Positions 36,772-37,269 of a stretch of DNA of 37,269 nucleotides are shown here, one piece after another. The DNA comes from a virus, in the IMG/VR virus record IMGVR_UViG_3300030380_003092, positions 1 to 37,269 of that record; one strand, written 5' to 3'. The notes beneath the pieces are model-generated. The model was not told the DNA's origin and did not search any database. It saw only the letters and a program-made list of their open reading frames with translations. The translations under genes and the position numbers were made by a program. How positions within the stretch are numbered: position 1 is the first letter of the stretch; every line of letters begins with the position of its first letter.

Positions 36772-36831
36772 AGAAAGCGTTTTGATACCTTACATGGGTA
36801 TACACCTTCTTTTTCTATTAAAACGCTTTCT
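36772..36831. terminator. Inverted repeat at convergent gene ends, probable bidirectional terminator
   Basis: AGAAAGCGTTTT (36772-36783) and AAAACGCTTTCT (36820-36831) form a perfect 12-bp stem. Its loop contains a second hairpin, ATACC/GGTAT (36785-36789 and 36797-36801), followed on the plus strand by TTCTTTTT. It separates the plus cluster from the dnaB end on the minus strand. T runs exist for both directions but the spacing is long, so the exact terminator is uncertain. Confidence 0.65.
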
Positions 36832-36890
36832 AGGTAGCTACGGGAGGCTGAAAACGCATACTATGAGATACATCATAAGTTACTTGTAGT

Positions 36891-37269
36891 CTAAAATGGT
36901 TTCTTATCATGTAACCGGGCATCTACTCGTGTCGAGAAACGCCCGGTTGGTTTGGTAAAGGTTAGCTTGGTAGCACGTACCTCTCCATTTCTGTTCTTAG
37001 CGACATTGCAAATGATATCATCAGTTGTGGGATCTACTTCTTTCTCTCTGTGCATGAGTAACACACAATCTGCATCTTGCTCTATACTTCCAGACTCACG
37101 CAAGTCTGATAGCATGGGATTTCTGTTTTGAGATTCAAGCGCACGATTTAACTGACTCAAGGCAAGCACTGATGTTTCATACTCCATTGCTATTGCTTTC
37201 AATGAACGAGAAATGTGGCTCACCTCTTGCACTCTTGAGTCATGTCCAGGTGAGGAGAGCAGTTGCAAG
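36891..37269 (-). CDS. dnaB: DnaB-family replicative helicase, C-terminal part (joins to 1-983)
   Basis: This part continues the frame from base 1. It includes the end of Walker B (LQLLSSPGHDSRVQEVSHIS), the ATPase C-terminal motifs (VLALSQLNRALESQNRNPML, LRESGSIEQDADCVLLMHRE) and the arginine finger region (VAKNRNGEVRATKLTF). The stop at 36891 lies 60 bases beyond the long inverted repeat. Bases 37171-37269 duplicate 1-99 and should be counted once. Confidence 0.93.
   Translation of the reverse strand, partial: LQLLSSPGHDSRVQEVSHISRSLKAIAMEYETSVLALSQLNRALESQNRNPMLSDLRESGSIEQDADCVLLMHREKEVDPTTDDIICNVAKNRNGEVRATKLTFTKPTGRFSTRVDARLHDKKPF
37171..37269. repeat. Right copy of 99-bp contig-end direct repeat
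   Basis: Identical to 1-99; see that entry. The unit genome is 1-37170. Confidence 0.95.

Overview
The window is a complete, circularly closed genome of a temperate, tailed (podovirus-like) phage of a Gram-negative bacterium, seen as a contig with a 99-base overlap. Bases 1-99 recur exactly at 37171-37269, and one dnaB-type helicase gene reads across the join, so the unit is about 37,170 bp. The phage identification rests on large terminase, portal, scaffold, major capsid protein (SU10/DUF5309-like), adaptor, a beta-propeller nozzle-like tail protein, fibre proteins and three large internal-virion-type proteins. A tyrosine integrase with all catalytic residues implies lysogeny. A lipobox plus C-terminal membrane segment in a spanin-like protein implies a Gram-negative host. 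Shine-Dalgarno sites and 4-base start/stop overlaps are common. No DNA or RNA polymerase, primase, endolysin, tRNA or classical CI-type repressor was recognised. The host species cannot be named from sequence alone; the style resembles marine metagenomic phages.

Layout. (1) 5629 down to 1 and on through 37170 to 36891, minus strand: replication and recombination operon (SSB-like protein, RecE/exonuclease VIII-like nuclease, small DNA-binding protein, a stand-alone DnaA domain IV protein, a Holliday-junction-type nuclease, a ParB-like protein, a PD-(D/E)XK nuclease, a small membrane peptide, a ribbon-helix-helix/helicase-loader-like fusion, DnaB). It ends at a 12-bp inverted repeat (36772-36831). 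(2) 5.6-7.4 kb: a divergent ribbon-helix-helix regulator with a helically phased operator-like repeat, the integrase, and a non-coding candidate attachment region. (3) 31.9 down to 7.4 kb, minus strand: DNA modification (C5 methyltransferase with a second long reading frame overprinted on it), terminase, a three-gene 7-deazaguanine-type cassette (QueD-like, deoxyribosyltransferase-like, DpdA-like), portal, a run of tiny basic proteins, scaffold, capsid, adaptor, fibres, lysis cassette, tail nozzle and internal virion proteins. Hairpin terminators at 22925-22966 and 20257-20289 bracket the scaffold-capsid-decoration block, and 7301-7325 ends the late region. (4) 31968-33066, plus strand: a small-terminase-like protein and an HNH endonuclease. 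(5) 33067-33923: a repeat-dense non-coding segment (iterons, 8-bp tandem repeats, hairpins) that is the best replication-origin candidate. (6) 33924-36769, plus strand: thirteen tiny genes, several sharing a near-identical ribosome-binding leader.

The most unusual points are the fully overprinted methyltransferase locus, the minimal QueD/NDT/DpdA cassette whose QueD lacks its usual catalytic Cys, phased ACTACA/TGTAGT motifs confined mostly to gene junctions, and a hairpin element present in three dispersed copies, one of them flanked by 14-bp direct repeats.
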